This document shows, piece by piece, positions 44,593-53,384 of a DNA stretch of 64,000 nucleotides; positions within the stretch are counted from its first letter, which is position 1, and each line of letters begins with the position of its first letter. Under the pieces are notes generated by a model. The model searched no databases. It was not told where the DNA came from and saw only the letters and a list, made by a program, of their open reading frames with translations. The translations under genes were made by a program, and so were the position numbers. The DNA comes from Alloacidobacterium dinghuense. Its GTDB lineage: Bacteria; Acidobacteriota; Terriglobia; Terriglobales; Acidobacteriaceae. The stretch covers positions 5,890,001-5,954,000 of the forward strand of contig NZ_CP060394.1 in NCBI RefSeq assembly GCF_014274465.1, given 5' to 3'.

Positions 44593-45027
44593 ATGTCGAC
44601 GTACATTCCCAGCGCGCACGAGATTGAGCGCAAGTGGTTCGTGGTAGACGCGAGCGGCAAGACCCTGGGGCGTCTTGCGACCGAGGCGGCCAGTGTGCTG
44701 AGCGGTAAGCGGAATCCCAAGTACACCCCATACATCGATATGGGCGATCACGTGATCGTGATCAACGCCGAGAAGGTTCGGTTGACCGGCCTGAAGAGCC
44801 AGCAGAAGGTCTATCGTCGCTACACCGGTTTCCCGGGTGGCCTGCGCGAGGAGTCTTTTGTCCGCTTGCTCGAGCGCAAGCCGGAAAAGATTGTGGAAGA
44901 GGCGATCAAGGGCATGCTGCCCAAGACCAAAATGGGCCGCAAGATGGGCACGAAGCTGAACGTCTATCGCGGCGATCAGCATCCGCACCAGGCCCAGAAG
45001 CCGCAGCCTCTGGAAGTGAAGGCGTAA
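44593..45027 (+). CDS. rplM: 50S ribosomal protein L13
   Basis: A 144-residue uL13 with ATG 44593. The [27 protein letters not shown] start, the [18 protein letters not shown] strand, [14 protein letters not shown] and the closing [30 protein letters not shown] are full-length family features. It binds 23S rRNA early in large-subunit assembly. First gene of the usual rplM-rpsI pair, here separated from rpsI by an 88-bp gap holding a dispersed repeat. Confidence 0.97.
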   Translation: MSTYIPSAHEIERKWFVVDASGKTLGRLATEAASVLSGKRNPKYTPYIDMGDHVIVINAEKVRLTGLKSQQKVYRRYTGFPGGLREESFVRLLERKPEKIVEEAIKGMLPKTKMGRKMGTKLNVYRGDQHPHQAQKPQPLEVKA

Positions 45028-45060
45028 GGCATTTAAGTATCCTGCCGGGGAGAGGGAAAA

Positions 45061-45087
45061 GCAGATCCTTCGCTCCGCTCAGGATGA
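45061..45087 (-). repeat. Half copy of the palindromic intergenic element
   Basis: On the minus strand it reads TCATCCTGAGCGGAGCGAAG then GATCTGC. This matches one arm of the 15162-15245 element (TCATTCTGAGCCCAGCGAAG then AATCTCAGC). It sits between rplM and rpsI. Confidence 0.8.
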
Positions 45088-45115
45088 CAACGTATAGAGA
45101 GTTCAGGACAAGCGA

Positions 45116-45511
45116 ATGGCAGATTTGGTTCAGTATTACGGAACGGGACGCCGCAAGTCGGCGATTGCCCGCGTCTTTCTGCGCCCCGGCAGCGGCGAGT
45201 TCAAGGTCAACGACAAGGCGTTTGACGCTTACTTTGTCACCGAGCAGCAGCGCGTGGCGGCGAAGCGCCCGCTGGCTCTGACGGAGACCACGGCAACCTT
45301 TGACGTGATTACGCGGGTTGCCGGTGGCGGCGTAAATGCGCAGGCTGACGCGATCAAGATGGGCATTGCCCGCGCCCTGCTCGAGTTCAATGCGGAACTG
45401 CGCAAGACGCTGAAGGGCGAAGGCCTGCTGACCCGTGACGCACGCGCCAAGGAGCGCAAGAAGTACGGTCAGAAGGGCGCTCGTAAGCGGTTCCAGTTCA
45501 GCAAGCGCTAA
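45116..45511 (+). CDS. rpsI: 30S ribosomal protein S9
   Basis: A 131-residue uS9. The N-terminal [21 protein letters not shown] block, [22 protein letters not shown] and the C-terminal [18 protein letters not shown] tail, which reaches the P-site tRNA, are complete. ATG 45116. The dispersed half repeat lies just upstream of its start. Confidence 0.97.
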   Translation: MADLVQYYGTGRRKSAIARVFLRPGSGEFKVNDKAFDAYFVTEQQRVAAKRPLALTETTATFDVITRVAGGGVNAQADAIKMGIARALLEFNAELRKTLKGEGLLTRDARAKERKKYGQKGARKRFQFSKR

Positions 45512-45527
45512 TTTGGTTTTGGGAAAA

Positions 45528-45563
45528 CCCCACCCTGTCCGCAAATTGCGCGACAAGATGGGG
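45528..45563. repeat. Imperfect palindromic repeat after rpsI
   Basis: CCCCACCCTGTC pairs with GACAAGATGGGG (two mismatches) around an A+T-richer centre. The CCCACCC...GGGGCACCC layout is of a kind common between acidobacterial genes; it may also act as an rpsI terminator, though no T-run follows. Confidence 0.65.
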
Positions 45564-45673
45564 CACCCGGACTTAGCAGCTGCGTAGAGTTTAGGTAGTT
45601 AAATCTTCCCAAATAGGGGAATCAATTCCGGCGACCTAACCATTGCCGGGATGCAGTCCACGAAGGAGGCTGT

Positions 45674-46570
45674 TTGGCAACCATCACCATGAAGGAGCTG
45701 CTCGAAGCGGGAGTCCACTTCGGGCATCAGACGAAGCGCTGGGATCCTCGCATGAAGGAATACATCTTCGGCGAGCGCAACGGCATTTACATCATCGACC
45801 TGCAGAAGACCCTGAAGATGTTCAAGGACGCGAGCAAATTCGTGACCGACATCACCTCGCAGGGCAAAGTAATTCTTTTTGTCGGCACCAAGCGCCAGGC
45901 ACAGGACGCGATCGCCGAAGAGGCGAACCGAGCCGGGATGTTCTACATTAACAACCGCTGGCTGGGCGGGTTGCTGACCAACTGGGTGACGGTGCAGAAG
46001 TCGGTGAAGCGCCTTCAGGAACTGGATGAGATGGCCACCGACGGCCGCTATGATCTGCTGACCAAGAAAGAAGTCATTCGCCTCGAGCGCGAACGCAAGC
46101 ACCTTCAAGCCAATTTGGCTGGCATCAAGAACATGAAGCGTCTTCCTGATGCGCTCTTCGTGATCGACTCGAACAACGAAGCAATTGCTGTGAAGGAAGC
46201 CCGTAAGCTGGGTATTCCTGTCGTCGCTGTTGTTGACACGAACTGCGACCCAACGGTGGTTGACTACGTGATTCCGGGCAACGATGACGCGCTCCGCGCG
46301 ATCCGCCTCTTCGCTTCAAAGATTGCCGATTCGGCAGTAGAGGGCGTGCAAATGGCCGGCGATAAGACGCTCGCCGAAGTGGCTGGCGTGAGTGCTGACG
46401 GTGTGGCTGGCGATGTCGAAGCGGGCACGCTCGAAGGCATTCAGGCTGGTGCTCTGGAATCTCCGGAAGACGAGGTTGATCTGGAAGCAGCGCTGGGTGG
46501 AGGCATTCGCAAGTCGCCTGCAACCGTGAGCGCGCTGGACGACGCTGAGGCAGCCGAAAGCAGCTTCTAA
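45674..46570 (+). CDS. rpsB: 30S ribosomal protein S2
   Basis: A 298-residue uS2 starting at TTG 45674, five bases after a perfect AAGGAGG (45663-45669). The [40 protein letters not shown] start, [23 protein letters not shown] and [14 protein letters not shown] blocks are all present. Residues ~250-298 form an acidic, low-complexity extension beyond the usual core, seen in several phyla. TTG start with a strong site is unusual for a ribosomal gene. A terminator follows. Confidence 0.96.
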   Translation: MATITMKELLEAGVHFGHQTKRWDPRMKEYIFGERNGIYIIDLQKTLKMFKDASKFVTDITSQGKVILFVGTKRQAQDAIAEEANRAGMFYINNRWLGGLLTNWVTVQKSVKRLQELDEMATDGRYDLLTKKEVIRLERERKHLQANLAGIKNMKRLPDALFVIDSNNEAIAVKEARKLGIPVVAVVDTNCDPTVVDYVIPGNDDALRAIRLFASKIADSAVEGVQMAGDKTLAEVAGVSADGVAGDVEAGTLEGIQAGALESPEDEVDLEAALGGGIRKSPATVSALDDAEAAESSF

Positions 46571-46624
46571 GAGATAAAAGCAGCCTGCGCCGGTTTCGAT
46601 GCGGACTGCGACGTATTCTTCGCG

Positions 46625-46660
46625 AAAGCGTGGCTGCAGTTCTTATCGAGCCACGCTTTT
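46625..46660 (+). terminator. Rho-independent terminator after rpsB
   Basis: An 11-bp stem (AAAGCGTGGCT with AGCCACGCTTT) and 13-base loop, followed by T-rich TTGTTGTG. It separates rpsB from tsf and may attenuate between them. Confidence 0.75.
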
Positions 46661-46787
46661 GTTGTGTTCCCGCGGTTTTCGTTCATCGCACTGTAAAGAC
46701 AGGTTGTAACACTGATGTTTTTGGTGCGCGTTTTGCGGAAATCCAGCCGCCAATGAAAAGATTGAGTAGAAGGGATTTGGAAAAGGA

Positions 46788-47447
46788 ATGTCGACTGTGA
46801 GCGAGAAGATTGATGCAAAGCTGGTGAAGGAGCTGCGCGAGAAGTCCGGCGCCCCGATGGGCGATTGCCTGAAAGCGCTGCAAGAGTCGAAAGGTGACAT
46901 GGAAGAGGCTTTCGTCATTCTGCGCAAGCGCGGGATGGCCTCGGCGCAGAAAAAGGCTTCGCGTACCACGAATGAGGGCGCAGTGGGCACCTACATCCAC
47001 GCAGGCGGCAAGATCGGCGTGCTGGTCGAAGTGAACTGCGAGAGCGACTTCGTTGCCCGCACTGCGGACTTTCAGGAGCTGCTCAAGGACATCGCCATGC
47101 ACATTGCCGCGACCGATCCCCGCTACATTCGCTCTGAGGATGTAACGGCTGAGGATCTCGATCGCGAGAAGGACATTTTCCGCGCACAGGCGGCGGCGAC
47201 GGGCAAGCCCGCTCCGGTGATCGAAAAGATCGTCGAAGGAAAGATGAGCAAGTTCTACGAGGAAGTCTGCCTGCTTGAACAGCCATTCATCAAGGAGCAG
47301 ACGGTTTCGATCAAGGACCTGATAGCACAGAAGGTTGGCAAGCTGGGTGAGAACATCACCGTCCGCCGCTTTGCCCGCTTTAAGGTTGGCGATCCGAACT
47401 GGACGGTTGCTCAGACCAAGGCTGTTACGGAAGAAGCGCAGTCGTAA
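46788..47447 (+). CDS. tsf: Elongation factor Ts
   Basis: A 219-residue EF-Ts, the nucleotide exchange factor of EF-Tu. The N-terminal UBA-like part KLVKELREKSGAPMGDCLKALQESKGDMEEAF and the core GGKIGVLVEVNCESDFVARTADF, then IAMHIAATDPRYI and QPFIKEQTVSIKDLI are complete. At 219 residues it is shorter than the E. coli protein (282), lacking part of the second dimerisation subdomain, as in Thermus-type short EF-Ts. A strong terminator follows, and pyrH is not adjacent. Confidence 0.97.
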   Translation: MSTVSEKIDAKLVKELREKSGAPMGDCLKALQESKGDMEEAFVILRKRGMASAQKKASRTTNEGAVGTYIHAGGKIGVLVEVNCESDFVARTADFQELLKDIAMHIAATDPRYIRSEDVTAEDLDREKDIFRAQAAATGKPAPVIEKIVEGKMSKFYEEVCLLEQPFIKEQTVSIKDLIAQKVGKLGENITVRRFARFKVGDPNWTVAQTKAVTEEAQS

Positions 47448-47469
47448 GAGAATTGTTTTGTGAAATGCG

Positions 47470-47498
47470 AAGGCCCGGTGGTATGCCGGGCCTTTTTT
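47470..47498 (+). terminator. Rho-independent terminator after tsf
   Basis: AAGGCCCGG and CCGGGCCTT form a 9-bp stem with a 7-base loop followed by TTTTT. Confidence 0.9.
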
Positions 47499-47730
47499 CA
47501 TGGTCGGGAACTCGGCTGGTTCTGTTTCTCTTTGAAATAGAGAATCAGATCCAGATCGGTGTAAACGATATCGATCATGGCGGTGAACCCTCCGTCCTCC
47601 GTCACCGCGCAACCATCGCTGGAGGTTGAAATTGCTCTAAAGTGTACGCTTGTCCGGAGGCGATGCTTTGTTAAAGAGAAGTGACCGAACTCCATAAAAA
47701 GTGTCAGCTCTCTTTCAGAGAGTCGAATGG

Positions 47731-50124
47731 TTATCTGCCAATCACGTCGATTACCGTCGCATCCGAGCCGCTCCAGGCTTGTGCTCCTTCGTGGGTAAGT
47801 TGGTGTGAGCTGTCGTTCCAGTGCAGGTGCGTGATCTTTGCGTCTCCTTTTTCGTAGGCGTAGGTGTTGCCGTCGTCCTGAAAGAGGGCGAAATCAGCAT
47901 CGGCTCCGGGATAGACATGGACTTTTGCAATCTGCTGGGGCTGCGAAGTGTTTTCGATGTAGGAACCGGTGGGGATGATCGAGCCGGCACGGACGAAGAG
48001 TGGAATGGTGTCGATTGGGGCATTGACAGTGATGGTCTGGCCGCCCTTTATGCGCTCATTCGTCCAGTAGTTGTACCAGTCGGCGCCTGCAGGTAGATAG
48101 ATGCTGCGGCTGGTTGCGCCTTGCTCCGTCATCGGAGCCACGAGGAACGCCGGGCCGAGCATGTATTCGTCGCGAATGTCGATCACATTCGCGTCATTCG
48201 GGAAATCCATGAAGAGCGCACGCATGAACGGGGCTCCGGTTTGGTAGGTCTGGTAGCCGAGGGAGTAGATGTAGGGCAGCAGTTCGTATCTGAGCTTGAG
48301 ATATTTTTCGAGTATCGGCTCTGCCTGTTTGCCGTAGGACCAGACCTCGTTGTAGCGGCGGCTTCCATGTGTGCGCATGATGGGCAGGAAGGTCGCGTAT
48401 TCGAACCAGCGCGTGTATAGCTCGACGTAGTCGTCGTAGCCGCCGACGTTGTCGTGAACGTCAGACGGATCGATCAGCGGGGGATGCTCGGGATGATGAA
48501 CGGCGGGCAGCGGCTGCCATCCGCCAGTATCGTTGCTCCAGTAAGTCAGACCGGATGCTGTGAAGTCGAGGCCTGTCGGGACCTGGCGCCTGAAGGCGTC
48601 CCATGTGGCTGTGATGTCGGACGACCAGAAGATCGCGCCGTTTCTTTGTGCGCCGAGATATGCGTCGCGCGAAAGGACCAAGCCGCGATGTGGCGTGTCG
48701 CGCCGGAAGCCATCGTAAATCGCAGCGGTGTGAAAGAGGGGATAGACGTTGAAATATTGTGTGCCGGGGCCGATCTGCAGATAACTGCCGTTAGGAGGGA
48801 GATCGGGCTCGGTTTCATCGGCCCAGATGGAATCGAAACCTTTGCTGATGATGTTTTCTTTGATCATGTTCCAGTACCAGTGGGCTGCGTCGGGGTTGGT
48901 CGTGTCGATGTCTGAGCCTGCTTTGTCAAAAGGCAGGCCGTTTGTTGGCGTGCCATCGGCGAGGTGCTCGAACCAGCCTTTTTTCAAGATGAAATCGTAG
49001 TAGCGCGAGCCTTGCTCAAAGCGCGGCCACACGCTGATCATCGTCTGGAAACCCATTTTGTGCAGCTCGCCGTTCATCGCTTTTGGATCAGGCCAGAGAT
49101 TGGGGACGAAATCCATCTGGCCCATCTTTGAGTAGTAGAGCCAGTCGACGACGATGACGTCGGCAGGCAGATGGCGCTCGCGATAGCCTTTGGCAACGGC
49201 CATTACCTCATCCTGCGAGCGGTAGCGCTGCTTGCACTGGATGTATCCGTAATCAGCTTTAGGCAAGAGAGGCGTCGCTCCGGTTAACAGGCGGTAGCCT
49301 GCGTAGATTTCGTCTGTCGTTTTGCCAGCGATGAGGAAGAAGGAAACGCGAGCACCCGCTTCGGAGGTCCAACTGGTGCGCTCGTTGAAGTGCGGGGCGA
49401 TGGTGGTCTTCGACGGATTATCCCAGACGATACCATAGCCGTAATTTGTAACCATGAAAGGCACACATACGCTCTGGCCGCCGGGAGCGTTGTAGTCGTG
49501 CCAGCAGTGCACGACATGACCCCGATGATCGAGATAACCCTCCTGGTTTTGTCCCAGGCCATAGTAGTGCTCATCGTCGGGCGAAGCGAAGTCCGCACCC
49601 ACCTGGTAGAAGTTGGGGTCGGTGGTGCGACGGTCGTATAGGACTTGCGAATTGCCGTCTTTGTGATTCGGTGCGGACATGGACCAGCCATTCAATTCTG
49701 CCAACGTCTTGCCTTCCGGAGTTGTGAATGTGATATCCGCGCCGGGAGTTGAGCCGCTGAAGTACTTGCCGGGATCCATGACAGATTGTGGTGGAGGCGT
49801 GCCGCCCGTGCGATGACCTTTCAGCGTTACAACCAAGCGCGATGATCTATAAACGTCATCGATACCGCCCTGAGCGTGGTTCCAGCCTGTGGCTGAAGGC
49901 GAGGCGACGAAGCCATATCCGGGAGCAGCGAGCGCAGGGTCTTTGAGCAGGCTGAGCGTAACGCGGATGACATTGGGAGCGTATGGCTCAAAGACGATGG
50001 TGGAGTCGCCGCGTTCCATCACGAGGCGCTGCTCGCCAGCCTGCGCGTTCGCGTAAGCAAATGAAATCAGGATTGCGGCGCTGACAATGGCTGTAAGAGA
50101 AAACTTCTTGATCAGTTTCTGCAC
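47731..50124 (-). CDS. Secreted GH31 family glycosidase (alpha-glucosidase/alpha-xylosidase)
   Basis: About 798 residues from GTG 50124, which opens directly into a signal peptide (FSLTAIVSAAILISFAYANAQ); a longer frame to 50241 lacks one. The N-terminal beta-sandwich has YYGLGQNQEGYLDHRG and VPFMVTNYGYGIVWDNP. The catalytic barrel has the GH31 nucleophile in FDSIWADETEPDL and the acid/base side in FWSSDITATWDAF. FLPIMRTHGSRRYNEVWSYG and GPAFLVAPM follow before C-terminal beta domains. Family members release glucose or xylose from alpha-linked oligosaccharides; xylosidase versus glucosidase cannot be decided here. Confidence 0.92.
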   Translation of the reverse strand: MQKLIKKFSLTAIVSAAILISFAYANAQAGEQRLVMERGDSTIVFEPYAPNVIRVTLSLLKDPALAAPGYGFVASPSATGWNHAQGGIDDVYRSSRLVVTLKGHRTGGTPPPQSVMDPGKYFSGSTPGADITFTTPEGKTLAELNGWSMSAPNHKDGNSQVLYDRRTTDPNFYQVGADFASPDDEHYYGLGQNQEGYLDHRGHVVHCWHDYNAPGGQSVCVPFMVTNYGYGIVWDNPSKTTIAPHFNERTSWTSEAGARVSFFLIAGKTTDEIYAGYRLLTGATPLLPKADYGYIQCKQRYRSQDEVMAVAKGYRERHLPADVIVVDWLYYSKMGQMDFVPNLWPDPKAMNGELHKMGFQTMISVWPRFEQGSRYYDFILKKGWFEHLADGTPTNGLPFDKAGSDIDTTNPDAAHWYWNMIKENIISKGFDSIWADETEPDLPPNGSYLQIGPGTQYFNVYPLFHTAAIYDGFRRDTPHRGLVLSRDAYLGAQRNGAIFWSSDITATWDAFRRQVPTGLDFTASGLTYWSNDTGGWQPLPAVHHPEHPPLIDPSDVHDNVGGYDDYVELYTRWFEYATFLPIMRTHGSRRYNEVWSYGKQAEPILEKYLKLRYELLPYIYSLGYQTYQTGAPFMRALFMDFPNDANVIDIRDEYMLGPAFLVAPMTEQGATSRSIYLPAGADWYNYWTNERIKGGQTITVNAPIDTIPLFVRAGSIIPTGSYIENTSQPQQIAKVHVYPGADADFALFQDDGNTYAYEKGDAKITHLHWNDSSHQLTHEGAQAWSGSDATVIDVIGR

Positions 50125-50270
50125 GCTGGATCCAGGTAAAGAATGAAGTGCTCTGCGCAGATGAGTGTAAAACGGTTTAGCTGGGAATGTCTTGTTTTCA
50201 TACCGAGGCAGCGACGGCGTGCATTTTGCCCACGCAGCCATTGCTGTGGGAACTCAGGGCAAGGTGCGTC

Positions 50271-50309
50271 AGGCGCAAAAAGAAAGGGCGACCGGTGAAC
50301 GGTCGCCCC
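50271..50309 (-). terminator. Rho-independent terminator of the 51393-50330 operon
   Basis: On the minus strand GGGCGACC and GGTCGCCC (50286-50308) form an 8-bp stem followed by CTTTCTTTTTG, 20-odd bases after the stop of the second gene. Confidence 0.85.
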
Positions 50310-50329
50310 TTGACACTGTGGGTGAAGCT

Positions 50330-50836
50330 TTAAACATTGAGCAATCTGTCAAAGAACGTGCGGTAGCGTTGCAAGGCAAGGCGCAGCTCTTCTGTGGAGA
50401 CATCCTCTCCACGGTCCCATTGTTTTTCCAATGTGGAACGCTCCTCAGAAAAACCAGCCGTGAGGCGGTCCATTGCGGTAGCGACCAACTTATCGGCTTC
50501 TCGCACCGCCCAGCGCGGTTCATCCACGAAACCTGCCTGAACGCTGCCCCAGCGTGTGCGCAGATCTCCTACGTCCGCCGTTGAAAATAGCGGCGTGACG
50601 GAATTTGCAGCCGGTGAAGATTGTCTGTTCATGGTTGCGGGAGTCGATTCGAAATCGCGAGTGTCGAAATCAGACCTCGTTGTCGCATTCTCGACAGGCA
50701 GCGAAGCGTTTATCAATCGCGGCTTGTTCAGGGATTGAGTCTCGTTATCGTTCTCTAGAAAGACTCCTTCGCGATCGTTTGCCATTTTCGTCCGGTCAAA
50801 ATACTGCTCTTCTTCCTGACGTCTTAGTTCTGCCAT
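50330..50836 (-). CDS. Hypothetical protein, paralogue of the upstream gene (C-terminal domain)
   Basis: A 168-residue protein. The first ~85 residues are polar and poorly ordered. Residues ~88-168 form a helical domain (LRTRWGSVQAGFVDEPRWAVREADKLVATAMDRL, then ERSTLEKQWDRGEDVSTEELRLALQRYRTFFDRLL) that is clearly related to the C-terminal ~100 residues of the upstream gene. There is no signal or membrane segment, so this copy appears soluble while its partner is membrane-anchored. Its ATG overlaps the upstream stop (TAATG), so translation is coupled. Family not named; it resembles a conserved W-x-x-V-Q-x-x-F-V-D-x-P domain of unknown function in Acidobacteria and Actinobacteria. Confidence 0.75.
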   Translation of the reverse strand: MAELRRQEEEQYFDRTKMANDREGVFLENDNETQSLNKPRLINASLPVENATTRSDFDTRDFESTPATMNRQSSPAANSVTPLFSTADVGDLRTRWGSVQAGFVDEPRWAVREADKLVATAMDRLTAGFSEERSTLEKQWDRGEDVSTEELRLALQRYRTFFDRLLNV

Positions 50837-51393
50837 TATGCCACCTCTCGTTTCGCGCGCACGGCATTCGATTCAAGCAGTTCATCGAATAAGGTGCGGT
50901 AATAAATCATTGAATTTCGTAGATCTTCAGTGCTGGCTTCGCCGCGTTGGTGTCGCAGCGCGACCTCGTGAGCCGCGCGATAGTTGTTCACTACGAGCGG
51001 GTAGTGCACCGAAATGTCTGCTGACCGTTGTTCGAAGTCCGTCATCGGGTAGCCGCGAAACTGCATCAGCCTTGTGACAAGAGCATCCGCTTCAGTGACT
51101 GCCATAGCCGGATCGTCTACGAAGCGCGACTGGACGATACGCCACTCGGTGATGAAGCGCTCGCGCTCGTCGACAGCGAGCGTGCGAAGATGGAACTTCT
51201 CCACTCGCTGTTGCCGCTCCAGCAGAACCGTTTCCGCACGAGTGGCGCCTTGCTCTTTGACGACCCGCTCGTATTCAGGGCCAAAATTCTTACGCAGCAC
51301 CACAGTGCGTTGACGTTTCCGCATTACTGCCCAGACAACGATAAGCAGAGCGATCACTGCCACCGCTATGACGACGATTATCTTGGGATCCAT
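50836..51393 (-). CDS. Membrane-anchored hypothetical protein, paralogue of the downstream gene
   Basis: A 185-residue protein from ATG 51393 (the open frame runs on to 51729 but through unrelated sequence). A single N-terminal membrane helix ([20 protein letters not shown], ~4-23) is followed by a basic patch and a long helical region: [33 protein letters not shown], then the domain [35 protein letters not shown] and [26 protein letters not shown]. The domain is shared with the coupled gene downstream. It probably faces the cytoplasm. The function is unknown; a scaffold or stress protein is possible. It is divergent from pyrH. Confidence 0.78.
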   Translation of the reverse strand: MDPKIIVVIAVAVIALLIVVWAVMRKRQRTVVLRKNFGPEYERVVKEQGATRAETVLLERQQRVEKFHLRTLAVDERERFITEWRIVQSRFVDDPAMAVTEADALVTRLMQFRGYPMTDFEQRSADISVHYPLVVNNYRAAHEVALRHQRGEASTEDLRNSMIYYRTLFDELLESNAVRAKREVA

Positions 51394-51490
51394 GCTGCCT
51401 CCGCTGTTAAAAGGGATGCCTCCCTTTGGTCGCCTGTTGTACTGGATTCCCATTTCACCCCCACCGAGTCGCATGCGATACTCAAAGAGA

Positions 51491-52195
51491 ATGTACAATC
51501 GCGTCGTTTTGAAGCTTTCTGGAGAAGCGCTGGCCGCAGGACGCGGCTTTGGCGTTGACGGTGACCGCGTCCACGAAATCGCTGGCGAAATTGCCGAGGT
51601 CAGGGACTTGGGAGTGGATATCGCTATTGTGGTTGGCGGCGGGAACTTCTTTCGCGGCGTGGCCGAGCAGGCCAAGGAAATGGATCGCGTCTCGGCTGAC
51701 CATATGGGCATGCTGGCTACGGTCATCAATGCGCTGGCTATTCAGGACGCACTGGAGAAATGCGGCGTACATGCGCGGGTGATGTCGGCGATTGAGATGC
51801 ATCAGGTTTGCGAGCCTTACATCCGGCGACGGGCGATTCGGCACTTGGAAAAGGGTCGTGTGGTGATTTTTGCCGCTGGCACCGGAAATCCGTACTTTTC
51901 CACAGATACGGCGGCATCTTTGCGAGCCATGGAGATCAAGGCGGACGTCTTATTGAAAGCGACCAAAGTGGAAGGCATCTACGATGCTGACCCGGTCATC
52001 AAAACCGATGCTGTGAAATTTGAGCAGATTACGTATATGGACATCCTGCGGTTGGGCTTGAAAGTAATGGATACGACCGCAGTTAGCCTGTGCAAAGACA
52101 ACAATCTGCCCATGATTATCTTCAACATGAACCGGCCGGGAAATATCCGACGCGTAATCAGCGGGGAGAAGGTCGGGTCACTGGTGACAGCCTGA
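51491..52195 (+). CDS. pyrH: UMP kinase
   Basis: A 234-residue amino-acid-kinase-fold UMP kinase that makes UDP. ATG 51491 gives the standard [21 protein letters not shown] start. [69 protein letters not shown] and the closing [19 protein letters not shown] are intact. In many bacteria pyrH follows rpsB-tsf and precedes frr; here ~4 kb of other genes intervene and frr is missing downstream. Confidence 0.97.
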   Translation: MYNRVVLKLSGEALAAGRGFGVDGDRVHEIAGEIAEVRDLGVDIAIVVGGGNFFRGVAEQAKEMDRVSADHMGMLATVINALAIQDALEKCGVHARVMSAIEMHQVCEPYIRRRAIRHLEKGRVVIFAAGTGNPYFSTDTAASLRAMEIKADVLLKATKVEGIYDADPVIKTDAVKFEQITYMDILRLGLKVMDTTAVSLCKDNNLPMIIFNMNRPGNIRRVISGEKVGSLVTA

Positions 52196-52227
52196 GTTTA
52201 GAGACGCAATACGCCTCCTCGGCTGCA

Positions 52228-53379
52228 GTGCTGGAGCAGCCTGCAGAGATACTGCATCCCTCCCCTGAGGCTGGCGCCGCAGTAGAAGTTATAAAACCTG
52301 CAAAGAAATCGTTATTACCGGCGCTGTCCGGCCTGCGCGCCTTCGCTGCTCTGAATATCGTCTTTTACCACTTTTCGAATCCGAAGTGGTTTGGACCGTT
52401 CGCTCCTATCGTTGACAACGGGTATACGTCGGTCAGCTTCTTCCTGCTGATGTCGGGCTTCATTCTCGCGTATAACTACAGCGACCGCGCGCAGAGTGGT
52501 CAGTTCAAAGTCAAGCATTTCTGGATTGCTCGCTTCTCGCGGCTTTATCCCGTATACATCTTCGCCCTGATTGTTTCGCTCGGCATGCTGATGGCCGAGT
52601 GGCATGTGCGAACCCATGGCGAGTTTGCGCTTGGCGTGGTTCTTACGCCCCTGCTTTTGCAGGGATGGATTCCGAAGCTGGCGACTTTCTGGAATACGCC
52701 GGCGTGGACGATGTGCACCGAAGGCTTCTTCTACTTGATTTTCCCGGTGGTGGTCTGCTGGCAGCGTCCGCAACGGTGGCGTGGTCTGATTGGTCTGCTC
52801 GCTCTACTCTGGGTTGCAGGTATGTTCTTGCCAACGTTGTACACGCTGCTGCAGCCTGACGGTCCGCATCCGGGGCGATATACAGACAGCTTCTGGATGC
52901 GCGCGCTCAAGTTTTCGCCACCGCCCCATGTGCCTGCATTTCTGTTTGGCATTGTGCTGGCGGATGTGGATGCGCGCATCTCTCGGGCTAATCGCTGGCG
53001 GCTGTTGCTGGGTATTCTCGGCGTGGGGGCGATATATACAGTGCTTTATTACGGCGACCTCATGCCGTTTGCCCTGATGCACGATGGCTTGCTAATGCCG
53101 CTCTTTGGCCTTGCCATTCTCGGCCTTGCCGGACACAACATTGTTGCCCGCTTTTTTGGGTTCTGGCCTTTCGTTGCTGTGGGACAGGCGAGCTATTGCC
53201 TGTATATTCTGCACTTCAATCTGTGGGACCTGATTCACAAGTCGCATATGCTCGAGGCGACGCATCTCATCGCGTTCGATCCGTGGATCAGCTATGGGCT
53301 GCTCGTTGCGGGGGCGCTGCTGACGATGAAGCTTATCGAGAAACCGACGCAGAAGTGGATTCGCGGATTGGTTCGTTAA
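52228..53379 (+). CDS. Acyltransferase family 3 membrane protein
   Basis: About 383 residues from GTG 52228; the frame is open back to 52090, inside pyrH, and no clear ribosome-binding site decides the start. The Acyl_transf_3 signature is LSGLRAFAALNIVFYHFSN near residue 32, then GYTSVSFFLLMSGFILAYNY and HFWIARFSRLYPVYIFAL. About ten helices follow to KPTQKWIRG. Such proteins O-acetylate or acylate surface polysaccharides or lipids. The close 3' end of pyrH suggests shared transcription. Confidence 0.85.
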   Translation: MLEQPAEILHPSPEAGAAVEVIKPAKKSLLPALSGLRAFAALNIVFYHFSNPKWFGPFAPIVDNGYTSVSFFLLMSGFILAYNYSDRAQSGQFKVKHFWIARFSRLYPVYIFALIVSLGMLMAEWHVRTHGEFALGVVLTPLLLQGWIPKLATFWNTPAWTMCTEGFFYLIFPVVVCWQRPQRWRGLIGLLALLWVAGMFLPTLYTLLQPDGPHPGRYTDSFWMRALKFSPPPHVPAFLFGIVLADVDARISRANRWRLLLGILGVGAIYTVLYYGDLMPFALMHDGLLMPLFGLAILGLAGHNIVARFFGFWPFVAVGQASYCLYILHFNLWDLIHKSHMLEATHLIAFDPWISYGLLVAGALLTMKLIEKPTQKWIRGLVR

Positions 53380-53384
53380 CAGGC

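Noticed and set aside
44906-45556. Minus-strand frame containing VILSGAKDLL
   Set aside because: The stretch comes from the dispersed repeat at 45061-45087 and the antisense of rpsI, not a gene.
47498-47695. 65-codon minus-strand open frame after tsf
   Set aside because: No recognised domain; starts within a region without a site. It could be a truncated gene but the support is too weak.
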